Shown here in pieces: positions 48,501 through 60,743 of a stretch of 64,000 bases of DNA. Each line of letters starts with the position of its first letter. The stretch's first letter is position 1. This DNA is from Hofstenia miamia (Eukaryota; Xenacoelomorpha; Acoela): contig SCFE01000029.1 in NCBI GenBank assembly GCA_004352715.1, positions 2,294,127 to 2,358,126 on the forward strand. The letters are read 5' to 3'. A program made the translations under genes and the position numbers. The notes under the pieces were generated by a model. That model was not told where the DNA came from. It ran no database searches and saw only the letters and a list, made by a program, of their open reading frames with translations.

Positions 48501-50414
48501 GGAGGACTTCAACATGCAGACTAGAATAGTGATTAAAGCAATGAAGCCAAAAAGAATAGTGGTGGCTAAAGAAGAAAGAGTGAGGATGATGATAGACATA
48601 GTAGTACCAAATAACAAAAGCAAGAAGAAAGATAAGATGACAGTATTAGCAGAGAAAGTAGAGATATTGTGGAAGTTGTAGAGAGGCAAAATAGTCCCGG
48701 TAGTAATTGAGCACTAAACAACGTAGGTAAAAAACATAAGAAATCATTGGAGGAGCTAAGAATATCAAAGTAGATAGACACAGTAGCATGGAAAGCAGAA
48801 TTCTGAAGAAGTCTCTCAGACTTCATGGAAACTGGTGAGTTTCCTAGTTCAGTTATGAAAACATTAAGTTGTGACAAGAAGCGAAAATAATAATCATAAT
48901 ATTAACACTTGGAAGGACTAGGGCTATGAATTGGAGTGGGGCAGGTCAAGAATGAATTCAGGCAAAAAAGATGGGAACAATAACAAACCTGAAGGATACT
49001 CTGCGAAAAATGACGAGAACAATTATTGAGAATGAAAAAGTTCACAAGCTTTAAAGCGAAACTGGTAGCAGAGTTAATGCAAACATTGGATAAAGCAAGT
49101 AGATAGTCTATTTGCAATTTGTACTTGCTAACTGTTCAACAGTAACAGTCATAAGAGAGAAATGTAGGTCAGGGAATGATTGAGGGCAAGCAGTAGGAAA
49201 GAGATAGAGTCATTTTGAAGGACATACGTACTAAGAAGTGGTAGAGAAATTCAGAAGAAGTAATGAAAAGATAAATTCCGACTGAGAAGAACATAATACA
49301 TAATTAAATAATAAATTGAAGTTTTCAGTAGAACATGGATCACTTTTCATTTTCCTAATTAAATAGACTACTAAATCACTTGTTGTTTGGTCTGTTAACT
49401 TATTTGAAACTTGAATAAACGCGTAAAGTAAAAAACAAAAGAACAGCCATTTCAATTACATTTCCTATTAAATATATACCTGTAGCCCCAATGCTATCTA
49501 TTTGACCCCAAGCTTTGCTTATCAAATTTGAACAAATTGGTGACGCATCTGTAAAATCTTTTGTAACTGTGTCATCATATGCAAACTGAGATGTATAATT
49601 TTCAAACCATGCAACTGGTGCTGAAGCCGCCCACGCTCTAAAGAACATTGAAATAAAAATCTTATTAATTATCTTCTACTCCAAAATATATAACTATTAT
49701 TTTCCAAAATTAATATCCAACTTTATCATAGTTTATTGTTATATTGAGGTAAATTTTAATTGGATATTCTGAACGGTTGTAATGCCTCCAAGCGAGAGAA
49801 TGTATTTAAATACTCAATGAACTGTTAAATCGAAAATACTAGAAGGTAAGATATTTTTATAGAAGTCGCTTATGCTTAATGAATGATAAAAGTAATGAGA
49901 TTTTTTGTCTGGAATGTATAATCCATATCATAGCGAATTGTAGAAATTCCTATTTGACAATTGCATTTATGAATGCATTTGTTTTGTACGTTTGTATTTG
50001 AAAATGTACAGCTAAATTGTATACAAGCCTATGTGAAATTAAGCAATTATGTATAAACGCAAGCGACTACGTTTTAAGAGTATAAAAATCCAATGAAATC
50101 ATCATAAAGATATGATATATTCACAGGCATATATTTTTTAAAGTGATACTGTAAAACAGTTCAGCATATTGCATTTTAAGAGTAGAAATTACGCCAATCA
50201 TTCATATTGAGATCATGAAAAACTGATATAAATTAATATAATAAAAAAAATTTCAATTTTTACAATATTTAATTGAATGTGGTTTTGCTTTATTATCTCC
50301 CTAGATGTGTAGATAAGAAAAAGTTTCGTATCCATAATAGTTTGATTTATGTGCATTATAGGCAGTTACTGTTTAAACATCTGGAAAAGTATAGATTGCA
50401 ACTGAAGAAACTGC

Positions 50415-50451
<37 letters not shown>

Positions 50452-53400
50452 TCAGTAAGCAACAATGCAGAATAATGTCCTGAAATTTTATCAAATATTT
50501 TAGTTTGCATAATATGAATTATGTGCATGTACTTCACTTATATTTCTCTAGCGATACGAAACAGCTTTTGATTTCGACTTAAAATTCTCAGCCTTATAAT
50601 CAATTTATTATTCTGATTACACAACAAATATACTTTTGATTTTGAAGCATAGTGACGATATGTGATAGGTGATATATGACCTCGAGTTGAGTTGAAGAGA
50701 TTTTAAAATGTTTTAAATGTAAATAAATGTTTAAGAGAGCATTTTAATTCACAACTGCATGAAAATTTTCACTCAGTTCAACAACTTTTAAGAGTTTGAA
50801 CTTTATAGTTTTTGTGATTTTTTAAATTGTTAATTTGGAAAATAGGGCTTCAATAATCTAACATCATTAATGTCGAAGTTTATCTCAGGATGAATTTATT
50901 AAAGTTATTAAGGTGAAGAAAAATTTAAGGTTTCTTTAAAATTGCTTTAACAATGTTTGAGGAAGATAATGACACTGAGCAGTGGCGTGAGCAATAGGGA
51001 GCATGGAGGAATATCCCTCGTCAGGACTTCAATATTGATTTTGATTGATAATTAAGATGGTAAAATGCATTTTCAGGGTCTGTTTTTGAAATATTTTGAA
51101 GATTTTGCGGGGCTTAGCCCCGCTTTTGATCACCCAAGTTGATCACCCCTTTAAGAAAATTATGCGAAAGTCCTTGCGGGTAAGGTCTTTAATTTAACAA
51201 GGTGAAACCAGTAATTATTGTAATAATAACAAAATTTAACATAGCTATATAGCGTTGATTCATAAAAACATGGGAGCCATTTACATCAATTTATTATGAA
51301 GGCATGCACACTCGCAATATTATTAAATTATATTTCATATGAAGGTTAGGTTAAATTTTAACAAATTAAATCAATATTTTAGTACATATTAATGAAAATC
51401 AAACCCCCAAACTAAGTATGGATATTTCATTCGCATCCAACCTGCCATCATTCCACAATATGAGCCTCCAATTGTAATAATTGGACTTTTTTCTGCACCG
51501 TCAATATTTTTTTTTAAATAGACCATTAAATCTGCCATATCCGCCATCGCATACTCAGCTAAACCATTTTGTTTAATATACATATTTCATTTTATCTTAA
51601 TTTTATACGAAAAATATTTAATGGTTTTCTTTATTAAAGAGAGAATACGCATGAATGAAATTTTTTTCAAAATAATGCAATGTCTATGAAATAAATTTTA
51701 AAAAAATATATTAGATATATAACCACAACCAGTCTAATTGACTTCAGTTTTAAAAACTAAGTCACGCTTGATATTGCAGTCCAACACTGAGATTTGGTAT
51801 AAATTTATATACATAAATAATAAATTGGAATTTCTGGGATAAAGATCGAAATAAAATTTAAGTCGTAAAATTAAATTCCCAACTGTAAACAAACTAAAGT
51901 TTGTGCCTTTGCCATGTGTCTGGATGCAATCTGATCAATATTTTTTATAATTGTAGCAGCCGAATTTGTCTAAACATGCTCATTGAATCGAATTGAGAAT
52001 TTAACATACTTGAAGAAAAATGCCATCACTCGATCGCCTTGCCTTAGTGTTATTTTTCAAAAAAAAATTGACTCGTGACAGCGATTGACTCAAAATTCAG
52101 GTTTCATTTCCGACATGAATCATCCGCAAATGTTTTAAAACAACCGTTTATACTTTAAATGAATACCGACTAAGTGATGAATATTTGGGTGCAGGGGCGA
52201 CGGAACCGGTTGGGGCTTTAGCCCCCATCCAATACTGCAGAGGCGAAGGCTAGGAGTGTTATATTTAATATTTAGAGCACATTAAAATTAATATAAATAA
52301 TAAAATATATTTCTTCGATAAGAAATAAATGTTTTCTGATTTACTTTTCGTGAAATATTGTTTGAATTAACTATAATGGGACAATGTAGATGTAGATGTT
52401 TGTTGTACTGCAGAGAGGCCGGCCGGAGTTGTGAGACTGAGAGGAAAGAGTATGTCCCAGTGGAAAAATAACACACCTATGTTATTAAGAAGAAAATTCA
52501 CAGTATTTCATTAGTATGTATGCATATTGATTTCAAATAGTGGATTAGGCAGTAGAGATAAGTTTTGATATTTTGGTTTGGATTTCATAGCTACGCAGTT
52601 TTGTTTTCGTATGTATTGATTTTGATTGCTTCTTGCTTACTTGATTTTCATAATTCAAACATTGAAAGTTTGACATGTGAAATTAGCGTTAGCAACTAGT
52701 CGCCACCGTATATCAGTGGTTTAAATAACCGCTCGTGACGTGAAACAATTATCTTTGAGTTGAGCCCCCGCCGCCGCTGCTGATTGGGTGCATAAAATAT
52801 GATTAAGGAGAATTAAACTCGTACAGTTTACCATTATATCACTTCTTTACGATTTTTGTATAAATTCTAATTAAACGATCATAACGAATTCTGCTTTGAG
52901 TAGCACGGGTAAAATTTCATGTCTCGATCATAGAAAAAGCTTAGTTTTCGGCTTCTTCAAGGATCTTGAGACCTTCCTATAAAAAAGTTACAACAATTTT
53001 TATCAGTGAGACATGAGTGGCATTAAAAATCACTGCATTAGTAAGGGATTAGTGGTTATTAAAAAGGGTTGTTGTTGATCTGGATCTAGATATGAATCGA
53101 TGCGGTCTATGGATATCCATTGGATATGAATCAAAAATTTATTTTATGGATATCCATGAATAATTGTGGATACAAAATAATGGCTAATAGATAAATTTAT
53201 TCATTCTTTGCATGTGTACCAAACACTTCGCATCATGTTTGGTATAATAATCAAAATAGTAATCTTTTTTTAAAACACCCCCAACCATTGGGAGACATTT
53301 GTAATTTTCTGTTGTGTGTTTTGAATTTTTCTGGTGGATGTTGATCCTATATAGATCGATCCATTGGAATTTTTGTGGATTGGATTGGATATGGATCGAA

Positions 53401-56152
53401 AAATGTTTGATCTACAGCAACCCTGCTATTAAAACTGTAAGATGTAAATTTTAACAATGTTTTTCAGTATTTTTAAAAAATGAAAATTGTAAATCAACTC
53501 GTTTGTTCAAATTTAAATTTTTTAAAAATTTATAATATGTAAATTCAAAGAAATCAAGAGTAATTTCTTCATGAAATGTTACTAATTTAGAAAATATTTA
53601 TTAATAAGTAAATAATTTAACTGCTGATTGATTGGGATTCTAAAAATGACATTTATATATTATAGTTGGTTTCTAATCATAAAATAGTTCTGGTTTGCTT
53701 CCATAATCTAGTTCAGTAAATTATCTCAAACAAATGTTAACTGTTTTCATTATTAAAAAACTACAAGATATTTGTTAATGCTATTAGTAGCATTTTAATG
53801 ATTTCTGGACTACTATATATTTAAAATTTTCCAAGAATTTTTAAAATTTTTTGTGTTTTCTTTTATCACATCTTGATAGTCGTGCAATACCGATATAACA
53901 AAGGACCTCAAAATTTGCCAAATCTTATTCGTAAATAATCCAAATATTATTTGTTTGCTATCAACGAAAATAAAATATATATTACTCTAATCACAAATTT
54001 CACCATAAAAATATATTGTCATAAACACGTGTAGAATATTTCGACATTTCTTAATTTCGATTTAATAATTTGCTTTGTATTTGAAATCATTGGAATCCCA
54101 AAAGGAATTTTTTAGTAAAATAAATGAGAATATTTGGAATTTTTTATTCATTAGAAATTCATTTTATGAATTATTAAAAATGTCTGTATTTCCAATTAGA
54201 GTGTTTGTCAGTTTGTTAATATTTTCATCTTTTAACTATATTTTCAACAGTAATGAAGAATTCAATATTAAATTCAAAACTAATCGATGCTAAATAAAAT
54301 GTACTTATACAGTTCTACATTAACTTGTACCAGCAGCAGGTTTGTAAAATCCTCGGACTGCCCAATTGAGTAAGTTTCAGAGGCCTATTACCAGTAGGTT
54401 ACTATTCATATTGACTGTAAGGTAACTCTCAAAGTGAATCCGGCCGTAAATATTAATGATGTGCGGGTAGGGGTGGGCACAATTAAGCTTTGAATTTCCA
54501 AATTTTTCCGTCATAATTACGATTTTAAAAAAACTATTAACATAAATAAAATGCTTAAAATATTAGCATAAAATTTAAAATTGAATGTATTCAAAGATTA
54601 ATTGACATTTTATAAATATTTTAATAGCAGCAAACAAAATCTCATTCTCGGATACGGATACTGCTAAAGATGTCGAGGCCGATTTACCCGCCTATCACTA
54701 GCATACAGCATAGTTCACTTTACAAAAAATTTCATTTTATATCTTTTAAATTTAATTGCATTTAAACGTTCTCAAATCCGTAGAATTAAGAATGATAAAA
54801 CTCAAAACAGATATTTATAAACTTGGTCGCAATTATTTGTGGTCGAAAAGTAAAGAAAAATATTTGGAAATTTAACATTACTCCCTGGTGTTCATTCTAA
54901 TCGAAGCTAATCGTTAATCTTAGACAATATTTTTTATACAAAAATTGAAATTATTTTCACGAGGAAATTTCATTTCAAAGTTTTTATTATAAATTGATTA
55001 GTTGTGCAGAAATATCTACTCATAATACCAGTGAATATGCAGTAAAAATTTCAATTACATTTAAATTTCATCTAAATCTAATATCTAGCACTGACGTACG
55101 TTTCTGGATTCAAACAATGAAACAATTTAGCAAATGGTGACTAGATGAAGGAAGCACCGTAGACTAATAGAAAACTAATTATTTGTTTAATTAGAAATAT
55201 TCGCATCATCAAAATGTTTTTATTGGAAATAAACGTAATAAAAAATTCATTAAGGTTCTTAAGTGGGGGATATTGATAAATGGATTTAGTAAAGAAAAAT
55301 TTTGAGAGACAGTTAGTCGACAGGTATGTTTTGCGTTTTGAAACCAAGAAAATGTGTTCAAACAAGTTGAATTATTGATTTGCTGAGCCTCACAACTGTT
55401 TAAGAAATAGGTTGATGCATTTATTTCAGAGTGAACCTTAATCTAGACGAGGAATCTTTCTTTAAATAACAAATTTGATAGCTTATCAAACAATTCACGC
55501 CCAATTAGGTTTAACACACTTTGTTTACACAACTTTAGTTACATTATTCGCAATGAATAAAATTTGTAGATATTTTCCTGCTCTTACTATATTCAAAATA
55601 TACCTGATAAAAATTTTTTGTTTACTCCCGTTGTTGGAATGCTCTTTCCATAATATCTGTGCTCTGCAAACACTACAAGAGCGCCAAATTTCTCAGCCAT
55701 TTGATAAACCACGAACTATGATAGATAGCATTAAGTGTTCTAAATTAAGTAATGCACCTACACTATCTTGGTAGGCTGGATGAAGAATAGAACTCTCGCA
55801 ACCAGTATAGAATATAATAGGTGCGTTACCCTTCTTGAAATACTGGTCACATATTAAGTATCGCATCGCGTAATTTTCATTATTTACTGTACCAAATTTG
55901 TCAATCTAAAACAGAATTGAAAATCGTCTGCCAAAGTTTTGACTTGGTTTCTGTTGAAATCAACTGAAATTAAATATAATGTAAATTTAAATAACGTACC
56001 CGAGTTGAAAACCACTTCACGGTCAATTTGTAAGGAAATGATTTCATGAGTTCCTCTGTAAGAGGTCTATAGCGCTTGCGCAGGGATCTTCCATCAGATA
56101 ATTGGAATGAAATCACCAATAAAACTAAAGCTATTTGCAATTTTTTCGACAT
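42582..56152 (-). CDS. PRCP: PRCP-like lysosomal Pro-X carboxypeptidase (peptidase family S28), 9 exons, 478 aa
   Basis: Exons on the minus strand: 56152-56000, 55905-55762, 55715-55604, 51558-51405, 49637-49480, 46666-46494, 45815-45660, 43169-42991 and 42789-42582. All junctions are GT-AG and phases match (1437 bp). Residues 1-21 are a signal peptide (LQIALVLLVISF). Family blocks follow: PIIFYTGCESS (80-90), GALVVFAEHRYYGKS (110-124), the nucleophile elbow GGSYCGM with Ser169, AWAASAPV (189-196), GDYPVPAQFIGNLPAYPV (280-297) and ACTEMVMP (351-358). NGGLDPWHPGG has Asp415 and GAHHLDL has His440. The Asp-His spacing of 25 equals human PRCP (430/455). The enzyme should cleave C-terminal residues after Pro in acidic compartments. 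Block similarity (ACTEMVMP, NYTGNVKC) favours PRCP over DPP2, but this is not proved. The elbow has Cys171 where Gly is usual. Confidence 0.93.
48500..48860 (+). pseudogene. Retroelement protein fragment in a peptidase-gene intron, opposite strand
   Basis: Plus-strand reading gives RIVVAKEERVRMMIDIVVP, then NNKSKKKDKMTVLAEKVEIL, then RGKIVPVVIEH. The order IDIAVP, lysine-rich helix, W-x-V-x-x-x-x-VPVVIGA is the C-terminal region that follows RT in a common class of animal non-LTR elements. Stops interrupt it. It lies antisense in the intron between the exons at 46494 and 49637. Confidence 0.5.
50419..50450. repeat. (TA)n microsatellite in a peptidase intron
   Basis: Uninterrupted TA dinucleotides for about 32 bp, within the intron between the exons at 49480-49637 and 51405-51558. 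Similar tracts occur at 26697-26715, 37979-38010, 58707-58738 and 60682-60726. Confidence 0.85.
52193..52783. mobile_element. Non-autonomous hAT-like element in a peptidase intron
   Basis: Direct repeats TTGGGTGC occur at 52185-52192 and 52784-52791. The left end starts (C)AGGGGCGACGGAACCGG and the right end, reversed, starts (C)AGCAGCGGCGGCGGGGGC, GC-rich imperfect inverted repeats of hAT style. The 591-bp interior has no recognisable transposase. Borders may shift by one base, giving CAG...CTG ends and a 7-of-8 duplication. Confidence 0.72.
53065..53426. mobile_element. Second hAT-like non-autonomous element, GGAT-rich
   Basis: TATTAAAA repeats directly at 53057-53064 and 53427-53434. The left end reads AGGGTTGTTGTTGATCTGG and the right end, reversed, reads GCAGGGTTGCTGTAGATC. 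The interior is full of GGATAT/ATATCC and GATCGAT motifs. Length is 362 bp, with no ORF. It lies in the same intron as the previous element. Confidence 0.72.
55716..55761 (-). other. 46-bp intron in the peptidase gene
   Basis: On the minus strand it starts GTAGGTGCAT and ends TATCATAG. It separates AYQDS from FVVYQMAEKF in phase 0. Reading through it breaks the frame (46 is not a multiple of three), so splicing is required. Confidence 0.8.
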
Positions 56153-58699
56153 CACTTAGGGAAGTGAGAACTTAATGATAAACAAACATGCCAATTTAAG
56201 TTTACGTTAGTTTGCTCTAAACATTATTATCATTGCATACTATTTTTGGAACTTTGTAAAATATTTTAGTTACGAATACATTTCTAAGCTGAGGTATTAA
56301 ATAATGTTATCCATGTTCAGTCATGAATAAAATATTGATGTTTAATTCATGTCGACATGATGAAAGAAAACAGTTGGTCTGGCTTCCAGAATTCATTTAA
56401 CAAAAAAATAATATAGTCCTTTACAATCTGGCATGAATAATGTGCCCCATAATGTGTTATTTGCTCTGCATTTTACACATTTGTTTCATCCCATTTTAGA
56501 AGTTGAATTTCTTTACAATGCGTTTCCTTGCACAGTTTTGTATGTATCACCGAATTTTTCGATTTTCTTGTCGACATTTTCTCAAGAAACATGTGAAATT
56601 GAATTCAAATGAAGCTATAGATTTGAGCAGAGAAATTGGTACAAAAAGTCAAGCCTAAGATTTTTGAAAAACTCCTAATATATTTACGGCAAATGGAATT
56701 TCACATACAAAATTGACACACCATTACTATTATTATATCAATATGCTGTAAATCATACTTCATTGCAAAGGCGTAGCAAAGGGTTTACCTGAAAATGGGG
56801 CAACAAAAAAACAATAAAATTTTGGAAAAGTTCTCTTGAAAATGGAAAAAAAATTAGTGTACATTTTATCAAATGTGTAATGACTTTGGTAAGCTCTTGC
56901 AGTTATAAACAAATTCGTACAAGAGGTTTTTGTTTGATAATGGAAACATGGCAGGGTGTTTAATGGAATGGTTTTTAATGGGAACACATATGATTAAGTT
57001 CCCCTCTTGTTAAATATATTTTTTAAAGCCATTCTCTAAAGTATGCTAATGGTATTTCATACTATCTTTTATATTGATATTTGATAATTCAAAATTAGTT
57101 AACAATAAATTAAGAATTCAGCTAAACAATTTCTAAATTTCAAAAAAGGTCTTCAAAAATATAAATTTAGAATGTTAGAAACTAAATATTTATATGCCTC
57201 GAATAATATTTGATATATTTTACAGAATTGGAATTGAGATGCCCTAATGAACTGTAGTTATTTTAATACTTTCTCTAAATGATTTTTGTGGACTTTGTGA
57301 AATTCTGGAATTCAATATAATCTCTCAACATTCTTGAGCGGAACTAGTGATCGGATCCATTTGTTTCCCTGTCATCAAGACAAAATTGTTGAAAGGGTAT
57401 TTTGCAATTGATAAATATTTCCGAGCCACTTCGACAAGAACCAAAATGTGGAAATTCCAAGTAAATACATTAGGTATAGGGATTAATCAAAAATTTGAGG
57501 TAGTTATTGTTGTAGGTTTAAATATTTGATTAGTAATAATTAGTAGAATGCTTTAAAGCTGAGATCATGAGAACATCCCACCAATGGACCTTTGTTGGTG
57601 ACATACATGTTTGCCAACAAACCACTTTAACTTAATGATGCAAATTTCTAATCGTCTATCAATACTCTATATTTTCATTTTACCTCTTTTGTTTTAGTAA
57701 CAATACACGATTTTTCATGTAAATATTGTTTTATTCTTTCAAAAATCAGTGGCTCAAATCAGGTCACCTGATTGATTTTAAATATTTTAAGATGAACATT
57801 CTTTGCAACATACTCTCAGAGGAATTCCACATTTGAGATAACAAGTGAATATTTTAGTTCTGTTTCAGAATCTATTCTCCAAAATGTGAAAAATGAAAAC
57901 AGTAAAATAAAAAAACATTTAACATATATACCCAATGCGACTACTATTCAATTAAGCAATTGTGAGTTAACACAACAGGAAAGCTTGACCTTCTTTAGTG
58001 ACTTTGTAACTACCTTCCATAATTAAAATCTTTGATAAGCACTAACCGTAGCCTACTTTTACAAGAATTTCTTCAAAAACACATATTGTTGTTATTTACT
58101 TGACTTCATGTTAAATTAGTGAAATCGAATTCAAAGTTCAAGTCCTACACTCTCTTCAGAAATAGAGCAGTTATTTCTTGTCTCTTAATAATAACTAATT
58201 TTATTCTAGAAATTAAATAATTTCTCATACGAAAGACAGACAGTTATTTATGCTTAAAAATTAGTAAATGTTATTTACATCGCATAAAATGCATAATGTA
58301 ATAACATCAAATATTTAAAATTAAAATAGGTTATGACTTGATTAAAAATGCTACTTTAGATGTTTGCAAGCCCAGTGTGCTGCTATAATACCATCAGTAA
58401 ATGGCTGAGTAAACGTAGATGATGTCATAGAAGCCTAATGAAAATCGTTTAACCCTTTCATGCACCAATTATTTTCTTTATTAATGAAAAAATTCATTTT
58501 GCTTTTTTCTCGATGCTTGCAATTAACATTCCTGAAAATTTTCATAAATGACATCATAGGAAATTGTTGTTCCTGAAGAACACTGCCCTTCAATGGTAAC
58601 AAAATGATAATAAAACTATTGAAAAACTAGTATTAGTGGGGCAAAAACATACTGATAATGTCAATAGTGAACAATAAATAGAGAAAATAAAAATTTAAA

Positions 58700-58742
<43 letters not shown>

Positions 58743-60680
58743 AATATTAAAACAATGGTGATAATATAGGGTAGTGCCCGTGCTCCCCGTAGTCCGTACC
58801 TTTAAAAATAGGCCTGTTGGTTTGTCCATGCCCTTACCCTAAGCCTGTTATGCTTGTTGCTAAATGTTATTTAATTAAAATGCCTTGGCACAACAAAAAA
58901 ACCGTCAAGTATGCTATTATACATAAGTACTTATAAGGTCATAACAAATCTCAGTGAAATTTATGTCTGTTGACAACACTATAAAGTCATAATTAAGCAA
59001 AAACTTATAATTGACAACACATCTAGCAGTATTAAAATTCCTTATTGGAAAATATGCTGCTTGCATGTCTTCGTAAAATAAGTAATGTATATTAAATAGA
59101 TTCAAACGATATTGAACATCATACAAGTTAACAACTTTTGCCTTTACGTTTATGTTTAAAATATAATGACACGAGTACTAGATTATGATCAATGCTAGAA
59201 TAGAAGAGGATAATAAAATTGAGCCTTTAAAATTGATGAAGACAATGAATTTTAAATGACTTAGTGTAATATTTTATGCGCTATGTTGTAATTTACGCTA
59301 TTAACCTTTTACTTACCACACTATGAACTGAATGTAGGAGTAAATGTATTGTAATCTTTCGATAAAGTGAGAAATAGGAGGTTAAGGTAAACTCAAGAAA
59401 TAATTTTATACATAAATAAATAAGTATTTGGAAGACACAAACACAAAAAAAGATAATTAAGACTTAAAAAAATCAAATACTATGATTTTTGCCAGAAATG
59501 AAAATGTTCTCAAAATGGGAACGTTGGTAAGTAACTTATTAATCCATGAAGTTCAGTGTTACACGAAATAAATATACTGCATCATGGATACATAAAATTG
59601 ATATTTAGAAAACTCTTATAAATCAATTATAAACTTCAAGCAAATGGTTTTAAAAATTTGGATATTGGAACAACAATAATAATCATTATGCGTTCAAAGC
59701 CCGTAATATAGAAGCCCATGCCCGGTACGGGCCATATCCCAGGTGATGGTGCTTCTGTGGTGTCACATAGAAAGAAATCCACTGTTTTAATTTGATGTTA
59801 AAATATGTTAATTTCGTATTACGCAAATGGTTGAACTATATTTTAAAATCTATGTGAGATATTATTGCTTATGACACCACCCTAATCATTGCAAAGTGTT
59901 TTTTGGAAAATCTCATTGCAATATACAAAACAATTATGGTTATGATAATCGTATAATATGGTAATAAACAATATAGTAACTAAGTCATTTTAGAATACGA
60001 GTTCCCACATCTAAGAAAATGAAGACATTGGTTTACATGTTTTTGACAGGTATCTTACTAATACTTAGGACTAGATTATTAAATTACACTGGCATAAATA
60101 ATTAGTGTCCTGTGCAGTCGGTATGCCTTCAGAGTAAGTCTTCATTTCTATAAAGCATTTTTGCGAAATCTCTCTAAATTTTTACAATTTATAATTTCTC
60201 GTGAGCAGAATTTTATAAAATAACTAAAGCTGCGCATACGGTATTCATAAATTATAATTCCGTTACGCACTCACTTTAATGTATTGCCCCCAATCGACTT
60301 CTTTTATAATTTGCAAGCCAAATGGTATCAGAGACTGCCTGTCTAAGTAGTTGATTTTGACATTGGTAGTACAAATTATATTTGAAAATTTGGGTTGAAC
60401 GAATCCCATTTTTCCACTTTATCCACAAAGGTTTTTGAGATTGACAGAATGAAAAACATATGAAAAACTTATATTTCACTGAAATATTCTGTATATATAA
60501 ATACAGAGGTGTTCTCAAGGATGTGCTCAGTGGGGGCTCAGCCCACCCTGTTAAATTCGATTGGAAGCCCAGCCTCTTTGTTAAAATTATATTACATTGT
60601 GAGGTGTTGGATTTTATTTGTTGAGAAATTTAGTTTTTTTAAAATATAACATTAAAATTTAGAGCGCTCTCCTTGACAAT

Positions 60681-60728
<48 letters not shown>

Positions 60729-60743
60729 GGTCAATAATTAACT
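56153..60743. other. No supported gene between the peptidase and the peptide precursor
   Basis: Includes the promoter region of the leftward peptidase gene, but no clear TATA box. (TA)n tracts lie at 58707-58738 and 60682-60726; the latter ends only 18 bp before the peptide precursor's ATG. Open frames here are short and lack splice support. Confidence 0.45.

Noticed and set aside
50980-51180. hAT terminus CAGTGGCGTGAGCAATAGGG with a GC-rich partner near 51110
   Set aside because: No matching inverted end and no direct repeats could be found, so no element was called.
60019-60133. Alternative signal-peptide exons upstream of the peptide precursor (MKTLVYMFLT, then a 28-bp mini-exon)
   Set aside because: They look like a signal peptide when joined, but the mini-exon ends in phase 2, which does not fit the last exon (needs phase 1). 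The exon at 60744-60807 fits directly.
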